This document shows, one piece after another, positions 38,339 through 50,800 of a stretch of DNA of 64,000 nucleotides (position 1 is its first letter; each line of letters starts with the position of its first letter). Under the pieces are notes generated by a model. That model had not been told where the DNA came from. It saw nothing but the letters and a program-made list of their open reading frames with translations, and did not search any database. This DNA is from Mycteria americana (taxonomy: Eukaryota > Chordata > Aves > Ciconiiformes > Ciconiidae). Location of the stretch: NCBI RefSeq assembly GCF_035582795.1, contig NC_134370.1, positions 49,525,501 to 49,589,500 of the forward strand, written 5' to 3'. A program made the translations under genes and the position numbers.

Positions 38339-41234
38339 TCCAGTTCCAAAACACAGGAGAAATGACAGTGTTGAGGTCAGACCAGTTTGGGTTCTCATTT
38401 TGTTGTTGGAACATGGCTGAAATGTATTTGATTTCTCACCAGTATTTGAAAACTGAATTTCATGTCAGTCGATGAAGCTTCCTTTGATTTCCTAGAATCC
38501 CAACCAGTAGATGTCAACTAAGTTCAGCCTCAGATTTAAACTAAACCAAATTCAAGCCCTTAATCCTAGCCACAGGTCAAGCTCAAATTCTGGAAATAGT
38601 GCTTGGCCTCAGTCCCAAAATTTCATGCGAGCTAAAACCAGTTCTAAATCCCACCAGCCATTTCCAGAAATATGAGTTGCCTTTTGTAGCTTCTGCATCT
38701 CTCCTCCTTCAACCACTGGTGCTGTGACAGATCACAGTCGTCTGACAAGAAGCAGCCTGATACTTATGCCTTTTCATCATTTCAAAGGTTTTACAGACTG
38801 GCTCTACCAGCTATGTCTTTGAGCATGTTTCCAGCCTTCCAGTTTACTCAGGAAATCCTCATATTCTCATACCATTATATTCAAATCAATCAACTCTACC
38901 ACCATTGATTCCCATCACCACAGAATCTGGTTCATTGAACCTTTGATGCTGAAAACTGAATGCAGGGCAAGTGAAAAACAACAATAATCTATTATTTTAT
39001 AGTTTTTCATCTAAATGCTTTGTAGATTTAATCATATAGCCACAAAACTGTAAAAAGTGTTACAGAATTAATAAGAGATCTGATACATAACATATTGCAG
39101 AATGATATTCTGCAGTTATAGCCAATCTAACACAGTAACAGCACAGCAGAGGGGAAGGCAAGAAAGAGGCATAAGCCAAAAGTGACTTTGCATATGTTAG
39201 AGGTCTATGGTCTTTTTAGACTTAACTTGTTCCTCAAAGTCAAAGGAGCGCACGATGCTATTTCAGCAATCTTTCTAACAGATTGATCATTTGCTGTAGA
39301 AGGCTTTTAAAAAACTTTCTGAACATAAAACACCATCAGATACATTAACCACAAAATATCCTCCCACCCACAGCCTCCAGTCCTGGACATGCCATTCATT
39401 GGTCATGAAGCAGCAGATGCATCAAGACAAGCCGAAGCTTTTAGCAGCTTTTTAATCTGAAGGAGCAGATTGAAATAGAAGAATCATACCCATCAGTCTT
39501 AAGCTTAAAATATTTTGACTTAATGTACTACATAGTAAGGCTGGCATTCCTCTGGCTCTGCAGCGTTTTCGATGGGGACTTGTACAATTCATTATTGATT
39601 GGGGCAAGGTCAAGGGAATCTGGCGAAGTACAAAAAAGCTGGGAAAGAATTCAGCTCGCAATAAAACGCATTTGACAAAACAGAAACCCATGCTGCAGAT
39701 ACGAAAGAGGATGGCCTGGCTCTAATCTTCCACCCTCAGGAAGATTCACTGAGAAAGCAGAATCAGCCAGTTCCAAGCACACTTGAAACTATAATTTCCT
39801 AAAATTCAGTCTAACAAGCCTCAGCACTGATAATGCTGGAAGAATATGGACAAAGGCGAATTCAGGAACACTGCTGCCTTCATGGGTTAAAAGGTCTGCT
39901 AGGCCATTTCTACTATAGAACCCATGGAGCTATTTTGGGCACTAATGTCCATAAGGGTGCTATAATGGGCTGTTGTACAACAGTACAGTAAAGCTGTAAC
40001 CTTTCCAGGACAGAGACTGCAGCTTACTATATGTCTGTACAATATCTAGCACAACGGAGCTCCAGTTCTAATAGCAGCCTCTAAGTGTTATTGCACTACA
40101 ACAATGGGCAGTGATAACTTAGGTAATGAAACTAATGTATGCATCAGGAACATCTATGGCATAATTACACAGTTAATTCAAAGCACCTAATCAAATTGTT
40201 CAGCAACTTAACATAAACACAGACATAGAGACAGATACTTCTAGATTAAGGAGCAAATTATGATTAGCGCAGGTACAATTGCCTTAGAAACTCTCCACAT
40301 TTTCAGTCAGGCCAAGGACTGGCTAGTAACATGTTCAGGCAAGCACATATTTCTCCTTATGAAAGATAAGCCCCAAACAGTTGATTAAGAGCAGTCTGAA
40401 AACACAGGAATCCGCAAGCACTGCATCTTTGATCCCAGGAGAAACTGATCTCAGGCAGCTTGGTAAGCTTCAGACTTACGCCAAGATGTCTTTAGGGCAT
40501 TCTCCAGTCAATATGCTACACTAACAGAGTCTATTTAATTATTTGAATAAATCTTACTATTTAATAAATTACTTACAAAGGAGTGAACTCATGTAGGTAT
40601 TGAATAGTTAAACTACCTGGCAAACAAGTAATATCCAGGCAAGTAAGAGTGTTACTTCTCCAGGTTCCTCAGTTCTCAATCCTTCCAGTACTGGGTAAAC
40701 CTGCTGTCTCACTGGAAAGCTGTCCTATTATATCATTGCAGCACACACTAACTACAAAGGTCTCAGAAGGCTACACTATGCTCATATTTGGTAGCCATAT
40801 GCCATCAGCCCACAGAGAAGACCCTACTATAATCTCAAGAGCATACAATGCTGCCAGCCAACATTACAGTATCCCATTCAACACAGGATGATCTCCTTTC
40901 CAGCACATCACTGAACACTTTTCCAGTGCTGTCAGATGTCATGCACACTCACTTGTGCTCTTGCTATGTATCTGTCTGCCTTCAGGAAAAATCCATGCAT
41001 CAATTCAGATGTAGAGCTGGAAGCCTGAAAACACACATCCGCCTTTTCATGAATTAGCAGCACCGGGAACAACCCACAGGGGTGGGGAACCAGCAAAAAA
41101 TGGTCTGCAACCAGGTCAGCTCCCATAGTCCTGCTAGGACCCCTCCTTTTTGTTTCCCTGATCCCTTCCCTCCCTAACACCAAGCCAGGACCTGGACACA
41201 TGAGCAGACACAGGCTTCCCTCTAATGCAGCAGC

Positions 41235-41640
41235 TACCTTATAAATTATACAGCAAATTAAAATTACTTTATCACAGTGATAACACCATCATCTGCAGTG
41301 TTTATGGGTTAATAAATTGTGTCCATGAATGAGTATGTGCTGACTCATTAACTGAGCTGCAAGTGAGAGCCGTTCATCTCTTCTGCTATACCCTGAAAAC
41401 CAGTGTCCCTCCTCTGCCAGGGAATTCATTTTCATTTTCCTTGCTTTGCAGAGGGAAGCGGGAGGGGGGAGAAGGGGGAATTATTTCCTCTTGCTCGCTT
41501 CCCGCATTAGTAAAGCCCTGGAGGTTATTTAAATGGTAACTTCAAAGGAGGTATATGATCTCTCTGTTTACTGCTGTAGGAGTCTCATTTTACACTCAGA
41601 TTTAAAAGCCTCTCTGACTCAGAGGCAAAGAGCATCACTT
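41235..41640. promoter_or_regulatory. Candidate conserved regulatory block
   Basis: The block contains an inverted GATA pair, TTATCAC-A-GTGATAA (41269-41283). It also has the inverted repeat GGGAAGCG (41453-41460) and CGCTTCCC (41496-41503), where the right arm overlaps an E2F-like TTCCCGC. Between the arms is a G-rich stretch, then AATTATTTCC. It is non-repetitive and lacks a gene. Regulatory role is inferred. Confidence 0.3.
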
Positions 41641-42126
41641 ACAGGCTTTGGAGCTTCACAGATACAGCCAGCTCAAGTGCAAGGGACCAGGAGGAAAGGG
41701 AGAAATGGAGAAAGGATTTTTTTCTTTTTTTAAACCAGGGAATGTTGGACAGGAAAGATTTTCAGGGATATAACTTATTGGGCTCTGTACAGAGTGATAG
41801 GGAATGGTTCCCCATGAACAGAGCGCCTAAACGCTCCAACTGGGGAGTAAGAGGCTGTTTGGTCTTCAGGACAGTACAGGAAAGGAATGATGAAGCGCTG
41901 TTCTGAAGCACAGGCACAGTTATAGAGGGAAGAAAATCAGAGATTCTCATGTAGTGAGCCTCCTGCACACTTATCTACCATGTCTTTTCACCAAGTCTTG
42001 AGGCTAGTAAGTATTAGCTGCAATCCATTCATTCCATCACCCTTTCCTCCTGGGGATGGTTGTGGGTCAGGCAATGAGTTACCTTGGTACGGCTTGTTAA
42101 GTAGATTCACTAATACAGAAGGAAGT

Positions 42127-42146
42127 AAAAAAAAAAAAAAAAAAAA
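42127..42146 (+). repeat. A20 homopolymer
   Basis: Twenty A residues follow GGAAGT. No retroposed gene body or target duplication is visible upstream, so this is a simple repeat and not a processed pseudogene tail. Confidence 0.9.
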
Positions 42147-44710
42147 TGCTCCTGGCACTTGGAGTAGAAGCTGCATTTGTGATGACTCTTTGTTCTCCTA
42201 AGCACTGATTTCTCAGTCTGACATTACAGGCGGATTTGGAAGGGAGATGAGGTTTAGAGATAAGGTAATTCCCCACCCATGACCAGATTAGACCCAGCCA
42301 GTACAATGAGCAGTCCCATCTCACATCATGGCAGTACAGCTCCTTAACTACAACCTAGATCCCTTCCCATCATTGTCATGGCTGCACCTGGCTTTGGTCA
42401 CTGAGAACCTACCAAACATGTGAAATTCAGTTGGTCAGTTTTAATAATAATGCTTATAGGTGTGGTGGGGTTTTTTTCCTGGAAGCAAAGCTTTACTAGG
42501 AAAAGCTCCTCTCCTCCATCTCTGCTTGAGCAACTAAGCACATGGAAGAAGCAGGAAAGATAAAAAAAACGTCTCCCTGGAGAACCTGAGGGTAGGATTT
42601 GTAAATGCAAGTGCTTCTGCAATTGGGCATATGGATTTGCCCCTAAAACTCAAGCTGGTCAAACCCAAGAACTATGAATTTTCAACTGAATCTATGCATT
42701 TTTTTTCCCATGGGCATAACTAAAATGGAATCTTCTGACAGAAAGCCATTTTGACAAATTTTCTGACACATTCTCCCTAATACTGCCTACAGCAGGAAGC
42801 AGCAAGATTACATGGTAGAAATATCACCTTGTGGGAGAAATAAGCTCCAGGTAGTGCCAGCACTTACATATGGTTGAATATAACTGCTCCAAGCATATTT
42901 CAACTTCTGTCTCCATCAGGCTGGCAAATTATTGCATATATATTCATCTGATACAAACAAAGTGGGCTCTTTGAAGGACTTTTTTTTTTCTCCTCTGAAA
43001 AAAAAGGGTTGCTTTAATTAGAATCTACTGACTAAAAGCCTTTTTTTGGAGCAATTGCATCAATTCTGTTCCATTAGCCACCATATGAAGCCAGATTAGG
43101 AAATAACTTGATACATAGCTTAAAAAAGAAAGTAAATGACAACAGTATAACAAAACCCTCTGCCTAGAAGTAATCAAGTATCCAAGAGTATTGTGAGGGG
43201 GGTTGTGAAGAATGCATACCCTTATTTATGTATTTCATTCTTTTTCAAATGATTGCAGAGTATATGAAAGCACAGGACTGACAGCAATAGCTAATGCTCT
43301 CAGAAGAGGTTGTGAACCATGGTGAGCACATCTGGATAGAGAAGGCAGGTATCTCTGCAAGCTCTAGTGATAACCCTCCATTCTAACAGATAGTCCTCCC
43401 TGTAGTTCCAAAGCATCCACTCCAGATGCCCAACAAGCATGTGTCAGATGTGTTTTCTTTCTCCCAAGTTCATCAAGAACAGCTACCCCAATAACCTTAG
43501 TCTTTCAAGGCAAAATTGTATTATCAGTTCCACCTGCACCTCCACCACTTCAGTCAATACATTCAAGGGTCCACAGGAGATCAAAATTCTGCTCAAGTCC
43601 CAGATTATTAGAGCTTGCAAGTGACAATGGCTGGGTCTTCAAAGTGTTCTGAAAGATACTAACTAGAGAGTATGGACATATTAAACAACAAGGTACTGTT
43701 TTTGCAAAATCTTTCCATCATAGTTTATTCAGACAGATGGGTGGGCTCTCCTCTTTGTAAGGCTCTGTTCTAGAAGCTCAGAGATGAAAAACAAAATGTA
43801 AATTCAACAAGTGAATATTCATAAGATAACTTCACTAGACTATTTTATATTTAGAAGCCTTTGCTTGAGAACATACCTCCCAAAACCAGACATTTAAACT
43901 AATGAACCATCCAGACTGACACTAGCTCTGAACCTTCTCATCACAGAAGCTCAGCAAACAACATCTCTTGGGAGATCTGGAGTTGATGGGAACCTTTCCC
44001 TCATGGGCAGCAACTAAGCCAGCTCTAGATCTACCAATGAAGCCTAAATCTGATCTGTTTTATTCTGTTCTCTCCTCTTCTCCCAACTTCACACCACATT
44101 AATAAAACAAGATTTCTCACCTGTGACTTCCCCCTTGCATAGAAGAGAAAAGGTGGGAAAAGGTAATTTTGACTGACTAGTTTTCTTCTGTACACAGCTC
44201 CATCCTCCCAGCATGATGACCAGCTTCTAATCACAATGCAAGCTTCCTGGCAGTGCTACTCCTTCCTTAGCTGAAACACCACACAGTATTCACATGTCCC
44301 CAGTTAAACCCCTTGTAGCAGCCTGTCATTTTTTCTAAATCTTCAAAAAAGCAGTGGAAACACACTTCACCCTGACCTGAGTGAGGAGCAAGACTGAAAT
44401 TCAGAAGAGACTAAGCAGTCCAGTGAAAAGAAGCTATAGATTGTGGAGAGTGGAGAATTTAGGATCCTGAGAAACAAATTTTCTGTAATGGTATTTACTA
44501 TGCAGTCTCTGTAGACAATAAACCCAGACAGGGCTCATTAGTATGCTAAAAATCAGTTTCAAAACTGATACAGTTAAATTATGTAAGACTGTAGGGATAC
44601 TGATTTTAATATTGGATCATTTCATTTTATTAATGCATCCACACCAAAATTAAGTATTTTGACATAAATATATGTCCAGACAGACTACACCTTTATGCTT
44701 AAAGATGGTT

Positions 44711-44726
44711 AAAAAAAAAAAAAAAA
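44711..44726 (+). repeat. A16 homopolymer
   Basis: Sixteen A residues after GGTT in AT-rich intergenic sequence. No source element is recognisable upstream. Confidence 0.9.
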
Positions 44727-45261
44727 TCACACTTTCATTATATTGATAATTTCTGGCTAGGTGAACAAGCCCAGTCAAAAAGTTATTTCTGGCTCCCGCA
44801 CTCAGTCATGTCATTCATTCTCTTTTATCCACTATACCTTCCTGATGCATTTTCTGACTACTGTGCCATGCAAATGAAAAAGGACTGTTTTCAGAAGACT
44901 ACACAAGACCTTTGCCACCTCCTTGTGTAGATATCATGTCTGCTTGTGTTCTTAAAGGCCAGAGCTTGAGAAAGAATAATGAAAATAAGATTAAACTGCA
45001 ATATTTTTACTATTTTAGGCAGCACATCTCAAACATAAAAAAAGATATCACAAGTCTCCCTTAAATAATAATAATAAAAAAACCAACAAGAAATTACTAT
45101 TTCCAATCCCTAATCCTCTTCAACATATCCAAAACTATCATTGGAGGTAGATGATTTAACAGAATAATGCCTACAGATTCCCATTCAGATCACAGTGATA
45201 TTTCCTGGACACTGCTGACACATAGGCTAAGACACAGCACCTTTTTCAGGCAGCTCTCAGG

Positions 45262-45510
45262 CTAAATGGATAATGTTTACTCTCTTCATTTGCACAATGA
45301 AGAACTGAAGCAGAGAAAAACAAATGACATGCCCAAGAACTCTGTCTACATCAGTTCTTTTATCATCCTCATTACTGAAGTATCCGAGTATCTTTCACTA
45401 GTATGTTGACCAGACCATGAGACAAATAGCATCTGTCACACACAGAAAGCCTATCTTAGAGCCTGGAAACAGAACCTAGATTATCTGGATCCAGGCTCAG
45501 TCCTCCCACC
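45262..45510 (-). repeat. Probable ancient MIR-like fragment, reverse orientation
   Basis: TTGCACAATGAAGAACTGAA followed by GCAGAG and then AATGACATGCCCAAG is the reversed central core of a MIR-type SINE. Further on, GCCTGGAAACAGAACCTAGA with TCAGTCCTCCC resembles its tRNA-derived head. About 90 bp between the two parts do not match well. Confidence 0.45.
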
Positions 45511-47719
45511 TCAACCTGAGGACACCTTCCTCTCAACAGATCTCTTGTGACGTGAAAAAGCATTGGCTGTTAGTGAAATACTGGATTCAGGGAATTTACT
45601 ACTAGAGAACTTCAGAGTCAAATTGAAATTTCCTATCATTAAGAAAAAGTAGCAGCAGTAACAGAAAGTAACGAAAGTGTTTAAGTGACAGGACTGACAT
45701 TTTTGTGATTTGAAACTCTCTCATTGCTAGGATTTTAAAGTGCTGATATTTTATCATCGAATTGGAACCCAGCTGGTAAGTATCAATGATATGAGAAACT
45801 CAGGAGAGAAACAGTGACCCCATTATATGTGAAAGAGCATTGCTATTTTAGCTGAAGAAATGTATGCTTCTTCAGTCTTGTATTGCATTGCAGGAGTTCC
45901 TCTTTGATTTTTCTTAGGAGAAACCCCATGCAGATTCCTCTGTACAGCTGTATTGCAGGATTGGAGATACTGGATGAGTCTAGGAAAAGCTGCAGAGCCA
46001 GTCTTAGCTTCCCTACAGATTGATAATACATAACCACATATATAATTGCTGAAGACTGCAGATGAAATCCTGGCTCCAGCAAATTCAGTGACTAAATTTT
46101 CATTAATTTCAAGGGGGCCAAAACTTTCCTCTGAAGCTTTGGCTCTACAAAACAGTTGATCTAGTTGTGAAGCATCTACTACTAGATCCAACATGTCAAA
46201 ACCACAAGACAATAAACTGAACTGAGACAAACAAACCTGATACTTCATATTAGTTCAGGGCATAGGTGTGCTCCAGAAGAGTTTCTGATGAAGTTAGTGC
46301 TGTCTATCTTCTATAACCAGCATAAACACCACATAATGCATTCAGGCCTAGTTCAACATAAGTGACATTGCGCATCTCATTCACATTAAACACATACTGC
46401 CTAGTAATTTAGCAACATCCAAATGGTTTTTAATGTTCATGAAACTGTTGTCTGTGCTCTTATCACAAGGAAGTTGTAAGACCAGAGGACTGAACAATTC
46501 AGCTTTATGTCCTAAGGCATGGATGCTGATCTACGCCATTCTCCCTCACAGAACAGCTGTATCTGAGAAAGGTCTTTACAAAAGTCTGTCACATTGCACA
46601 GTCAGTCAACTTTAAGTTGATTTTTGTTCTTTGTCTTTGATTTCCCCTCTGTCTTTGTTCTGCTGGTGCTTCAGCGTTAGAAGAACCCATTTATTTAACA
46701 TTATCACTGCCTTGGGCTGTAATTCACTGTAGGTTCTGCTACATCATTGAACTCAACTACCAAAGAGCCTTATTAGTAAAAGCTGACTTCAGAATCCACT
46801 GTTATTCTTATGCTTGCCTGCACTGCCAAGAACATTTGATGCATCTTTTCTTGTTGTATGGGACTGAATCAGGACAAACCAGATAGGTAAAACAAAACCA
46901 GAGTGTGATAAGCCTTGGTAGATGGTAGTCTACAACATAGGTTAACTAAAAATTGAATGCCTAGACAGCAATTGTCCATGAAATACCATGTGACACTCAG
47001 TATTGTGGGTTGGTACCAAAGCAAAATTGCATCTCTATAACAGTCACTTCCTAAGGAGGATCTTGGAATTCCTTCTGCAGTCACTTGTATGAGAAAAGGA
47101 AGTTTATACAACGTCAAAAGGATTCAGAGAGATGGAGAAAGCACCAAATGAATCACTTCATGCAAGCCAAAGAGCAAACTCCAGCAGTGAAGAGTCATAG
47201 GGGAGGCCAGGACTGAAGGTGAGAAGGGACAAAGATTAAGTCAGAGTTGGGATATATTGAGGAAGATGTAGAGACCAAATCTTGCCTATAGTTGTGCCCA
47301 TGAAAACCTGCAGAAATCAAAGGGCTGCATTAGTTCAAGATGGGATACTAGATTCGGAAACAGACAAGATGCAGTACATACAGATCTACTTCCTGAAAGA
47401 AGGGAGATAACTCTCAAACTCAAAGCAGGACTACCAGAAAAAGAGATGTAAGAGATGTGATGAGAAAATATAAACACCAGAATAAGGCAAGCAAGTCCAG
47501 GCATTGCCAAGCTCAGCAGGTATGTTACAGAATATACCTACACTTCATCTGGCTTCAAATTTTGCAGGCAATAAAATTACTGCACAAATCCCAGAGAATA
47601 AACTGAGTTAACACCCCATTAAATACAACAGACTTTCAATTCAAGGTAAGGACGTGCCCAGATTAAGCTACCCCTGTACAACCTGGCCCATGGGTAATAT
47701 ACATCAGGTCTACTGACAA

Positions 47720-47887
47720 GGAAAAGGAAAAGGAAAAGGAAAAGGAAAAGGAAAAGGAAAAGGAAAAGGAAAAGGAAAAGGAAAAGGAAAAGGAAAAGGA
47801 AAAGGAAAAGGAAAAGGAAAAGGAAAAGGAAAAGGAAAAGGAAAAGGAAAAGGAAAAGGAAAAGGAAAAGGAAAAGGAAAAGGAAAA
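47720..47887 (+). repeat. Perfect (GGAAAA)28 hexanucleotide array
   Basis: The GG dinucleotide recurs every six bases from 47720 to 47882 without a single interruption, giving 28 identical GGAAAA units (168 bp). It ends in a short A run to 47891. The plus strand is all purine. The opposite strand reads as an artificial Leu-Phe repeat inside a 102-codon frame that should not be called a gene. Perfect uniformity suggests recent expansion, or a collapsed or estimated repeat in the assembly. Confidence 0.98.
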
Positions 47888-47891
47888 AAAA

Positions 47892-50800
47892 GCCTGAGAT
47901 GCCTGGATGCTTGGGAGTGAATTCCATTAGGAGGAATTTCTACAAGGTAAGAAAGGATATGTTCTTTGAAGCATGCTTAAACAGCACAACATATTCTTCC
48001 ATAAACATTCTTTCTACAGTTGAACTCATACCCCAAGGGGGAAAGCTAGGAATTTGTTATTTTGTGTATTTTCTTTTATCAGTAACATGATCTTGCCCCT
48101 TGCCCTCCTCCCCCACAGATTAAGCAGTCTTGATTTTATACCTTCAGTTTGTTTTGTCAGTGTCTGGCTTGGAAACTGGTACCAGAGAGAATGGCACTGT
48201 TGCTGCATTGATTTGTTGCCCCCATTTCACAGAAGACAAGATAATTCAAACCCCTTATTTCCATAGTTTTGCCTTTTCTAACTACTTCAACTGCAGTAGC
48301 TGTGGGCCCCTTCCAAATTCACTACTCCTCCAGTGACATTTGTTGAGAAAAAACTTTCTCTGTAGGAAAAATCTTTGTTGGCAGAGGCACTTAGTCAATT
48401 TTACCTCGTTTTAAGCTGAAACAGCTTAGCACAAAGGAAGAGGGCAAGAGAGGGAAAGAAAGGCAGCACGAGAAAACATACAGATAAGGGCAACAGCATG
48501 ACATCAGGAGTTAGATTTAAATTGTCATGTATTTACTGACAACTTTAGATGCTGAAAAGGGGATGGTTCTTGATAGTCTGTGCTCCCACATCATTTCAGT
48601 GTACAGTTCCATGGAACAGTGAGCCAAAATGCAAGCAAGATCCCTCCAGAAAGGAGTTCCTGCTTCTCCCTTCTCCCCTCTCTGATCCTCTGCTTACTTT
48701 GGGCAAACCCCAGTGCTTGCCAGACCTCTACATGAGCTCATCCAATTCACAAAACACAGAAAACTTTCAGCAAGAAAAAAGATGGGTAGCTTTGTACTAT
48801 TTTGATGAGTTAATGAGAAGCTCACAGTTGGGCAGGGACGCTTTCAGCTGGAGTAAGATCATAGTGAAGCAGCTACCACCATGCTGTATATGCACTAGCT
48901 CCAGAGAGCTGGCAGTGCTGTTTAAGTGTGAAGCTGTTGCAGGCTCCCAAAATGAAAACCAGCTCTGCACAGACACAGTACTATGTAAATACCAACAGTT
49001 GCAAAGCTTCCATTACATGGATTAATGTATTCACAGCTCCTGCTAGTTCGGAAGCTAGAGAAGTCAGCTGTGCTGATTTTACGTATCAGCCAACACACAG
49101 AATCAGCTTTAGCCAACTAGAAACCTTTTTCACAGCCATTCCTTGCTGTCAGAACAACAACTTCAAAGACATGCAAACTGAGTTCACGTTTTATTTGCCA
49201 TACCAGCATTTCCTTGTAACACAAGAATGCTTGCTGTACCACTTCCACCCTGACCAGCCCTCAAAGCACAGTAGGAAAAGGATAATGTATCTGCATGAAA
49301 CAAATAAATAAAATAATTAAAGAAAAACCAAACCCACAAAACCCAAGAAACTACCACCTGCCTAGAACAAAACCAGGGAATTGACTAAGTTTCCACGTGC
49401 AGAAGCTCTCTGGCTCTCACCAACAGGCTTTTTCACCCTCATTTTGAGATACCGAGATTTATCATTAGAGGGCACTGCTTCCCCCAGTAGAAAATGGGTT
49501 CTTTTCCTTACGTGGGTAGATATTTCAGACATCTGGAAATGCACATTTACCACATAACTGTGAAGTCCTGAAACTCGGGTGCAGCTGGAATTCCATTTTC
49601 ACATTTGCTACTTTTTCCTGCTCAAAAGCACTTCAAGAATGTATGGAATTTGCAGGTCTGAATCCAAACTTACTGAGGCTAAAAACTCAACCATTTCTGC
49701 ACTGGCAGTAGGTGAACATTAACCTCAAGAATAAATGCAAATTCTATTCCTGTATTGTCTTATTCCTGCTATCCTACAAAGTCCCTTAACAGATTTTTAA
49801 TGGTATGAGGGCAGAAGGTAATTCTTACTCACCTTTTTTGGAAAAAAAATGGGTTGTAAACAGAATTTGACTCTGTGCATTTACATATGCCAGGGCCACT
49901 CATTATTAATGCTAGTAAACAGAAGAAAAATTACACCCTTTCCTCCTGCATATCAAGTTCATAGCATATGCTTGAAAGCTACATGTCGGTATACAGCTAC
50001 GTTTCTTCTAAAGGAGCAGATGCTCTACTTCTGTAGAAGTGTTTTAAGAGATGCTCTGAAATCTTTTGAGGACAATGTCAACACCCTCCATAATCCATAC
50101 GTACACACAAGGAAAACAGCATGTGTACTGCTGTTTCAGAGCACATACAACATTCACGCTAAAAAAGCCACAGTCCTTTCCGGGAAAGGTGTTAGATTAA
50201 TTTTCCAGAGCTTTTCACTATCCTGGACTCAGCCATCCTGCTGGCTTGCACTTCTGATAAACTTCCTGCATCTCCTCCCCCAGTCCAAACAGTTTACTTC
50301 TCTTCCTCCAATATTAAAGAAACAAAAACAACTTGGGCAGGAATTTGAAGTGTCATAGAGGAAAAGAAACTTCCTCTGAGAAGAATTAGAATACTAATAC
50401 AGTTGTTAACATCCATTTTGAAGGGTGAGGGGTTGAAACAGTATGTTTACAGGCCTAGAATTTCAGTTTGGGATTTCTCTGCAAGTGTCCTGGGCTTAAG
50501 CAATATTATTTCAAATAAATTAGATGAGGGAATTCTCTCTTGACTAACACTGGAACAGATTTAATAAAACTAAAACTGCCAATATGAGAGAGAAAGAGAA
50601 ATCCCACAGTACTATTACTCCAGATTGAAAACTAAACCTCTTTCTGATTCCCAGACAGCCAGGTATTCAGTTGATGTGAGTATCATTCTTCTACTCAATT
50701 CAAGGAAGCCAGATGGATATCTAGCCACCAAGGATTTGGACAGGCAGAACTCTTTATATGTAAGTATTCAGAATCCAAATTTATAAACAAAAAGATCTGA

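Larger units (their letters stand above)
35101..47719. other. Intergenic sequence, no recognised gene
   Basis: It contains A- and C-homopolymers, old SINE traces (36768-36840, 45262-45510) and a candidate regulatory block at 41235-41640. The region 35600-36600 is AT-rich with many ACA-type words and no gene. No coding exon was recognised on either strand. Confidence 0.6.

Noticed and set aside
42127..42146. A20 as the tail of a processed pseudogene.
   Set aside because: No recognisable coding body upstream and no flanking direct repeats.
47619..47927. A 102-codon minus-strand frame rich in alternating Leu and Phe.
   Set aside because: It is the translation of the GGAAAA microsatellite.
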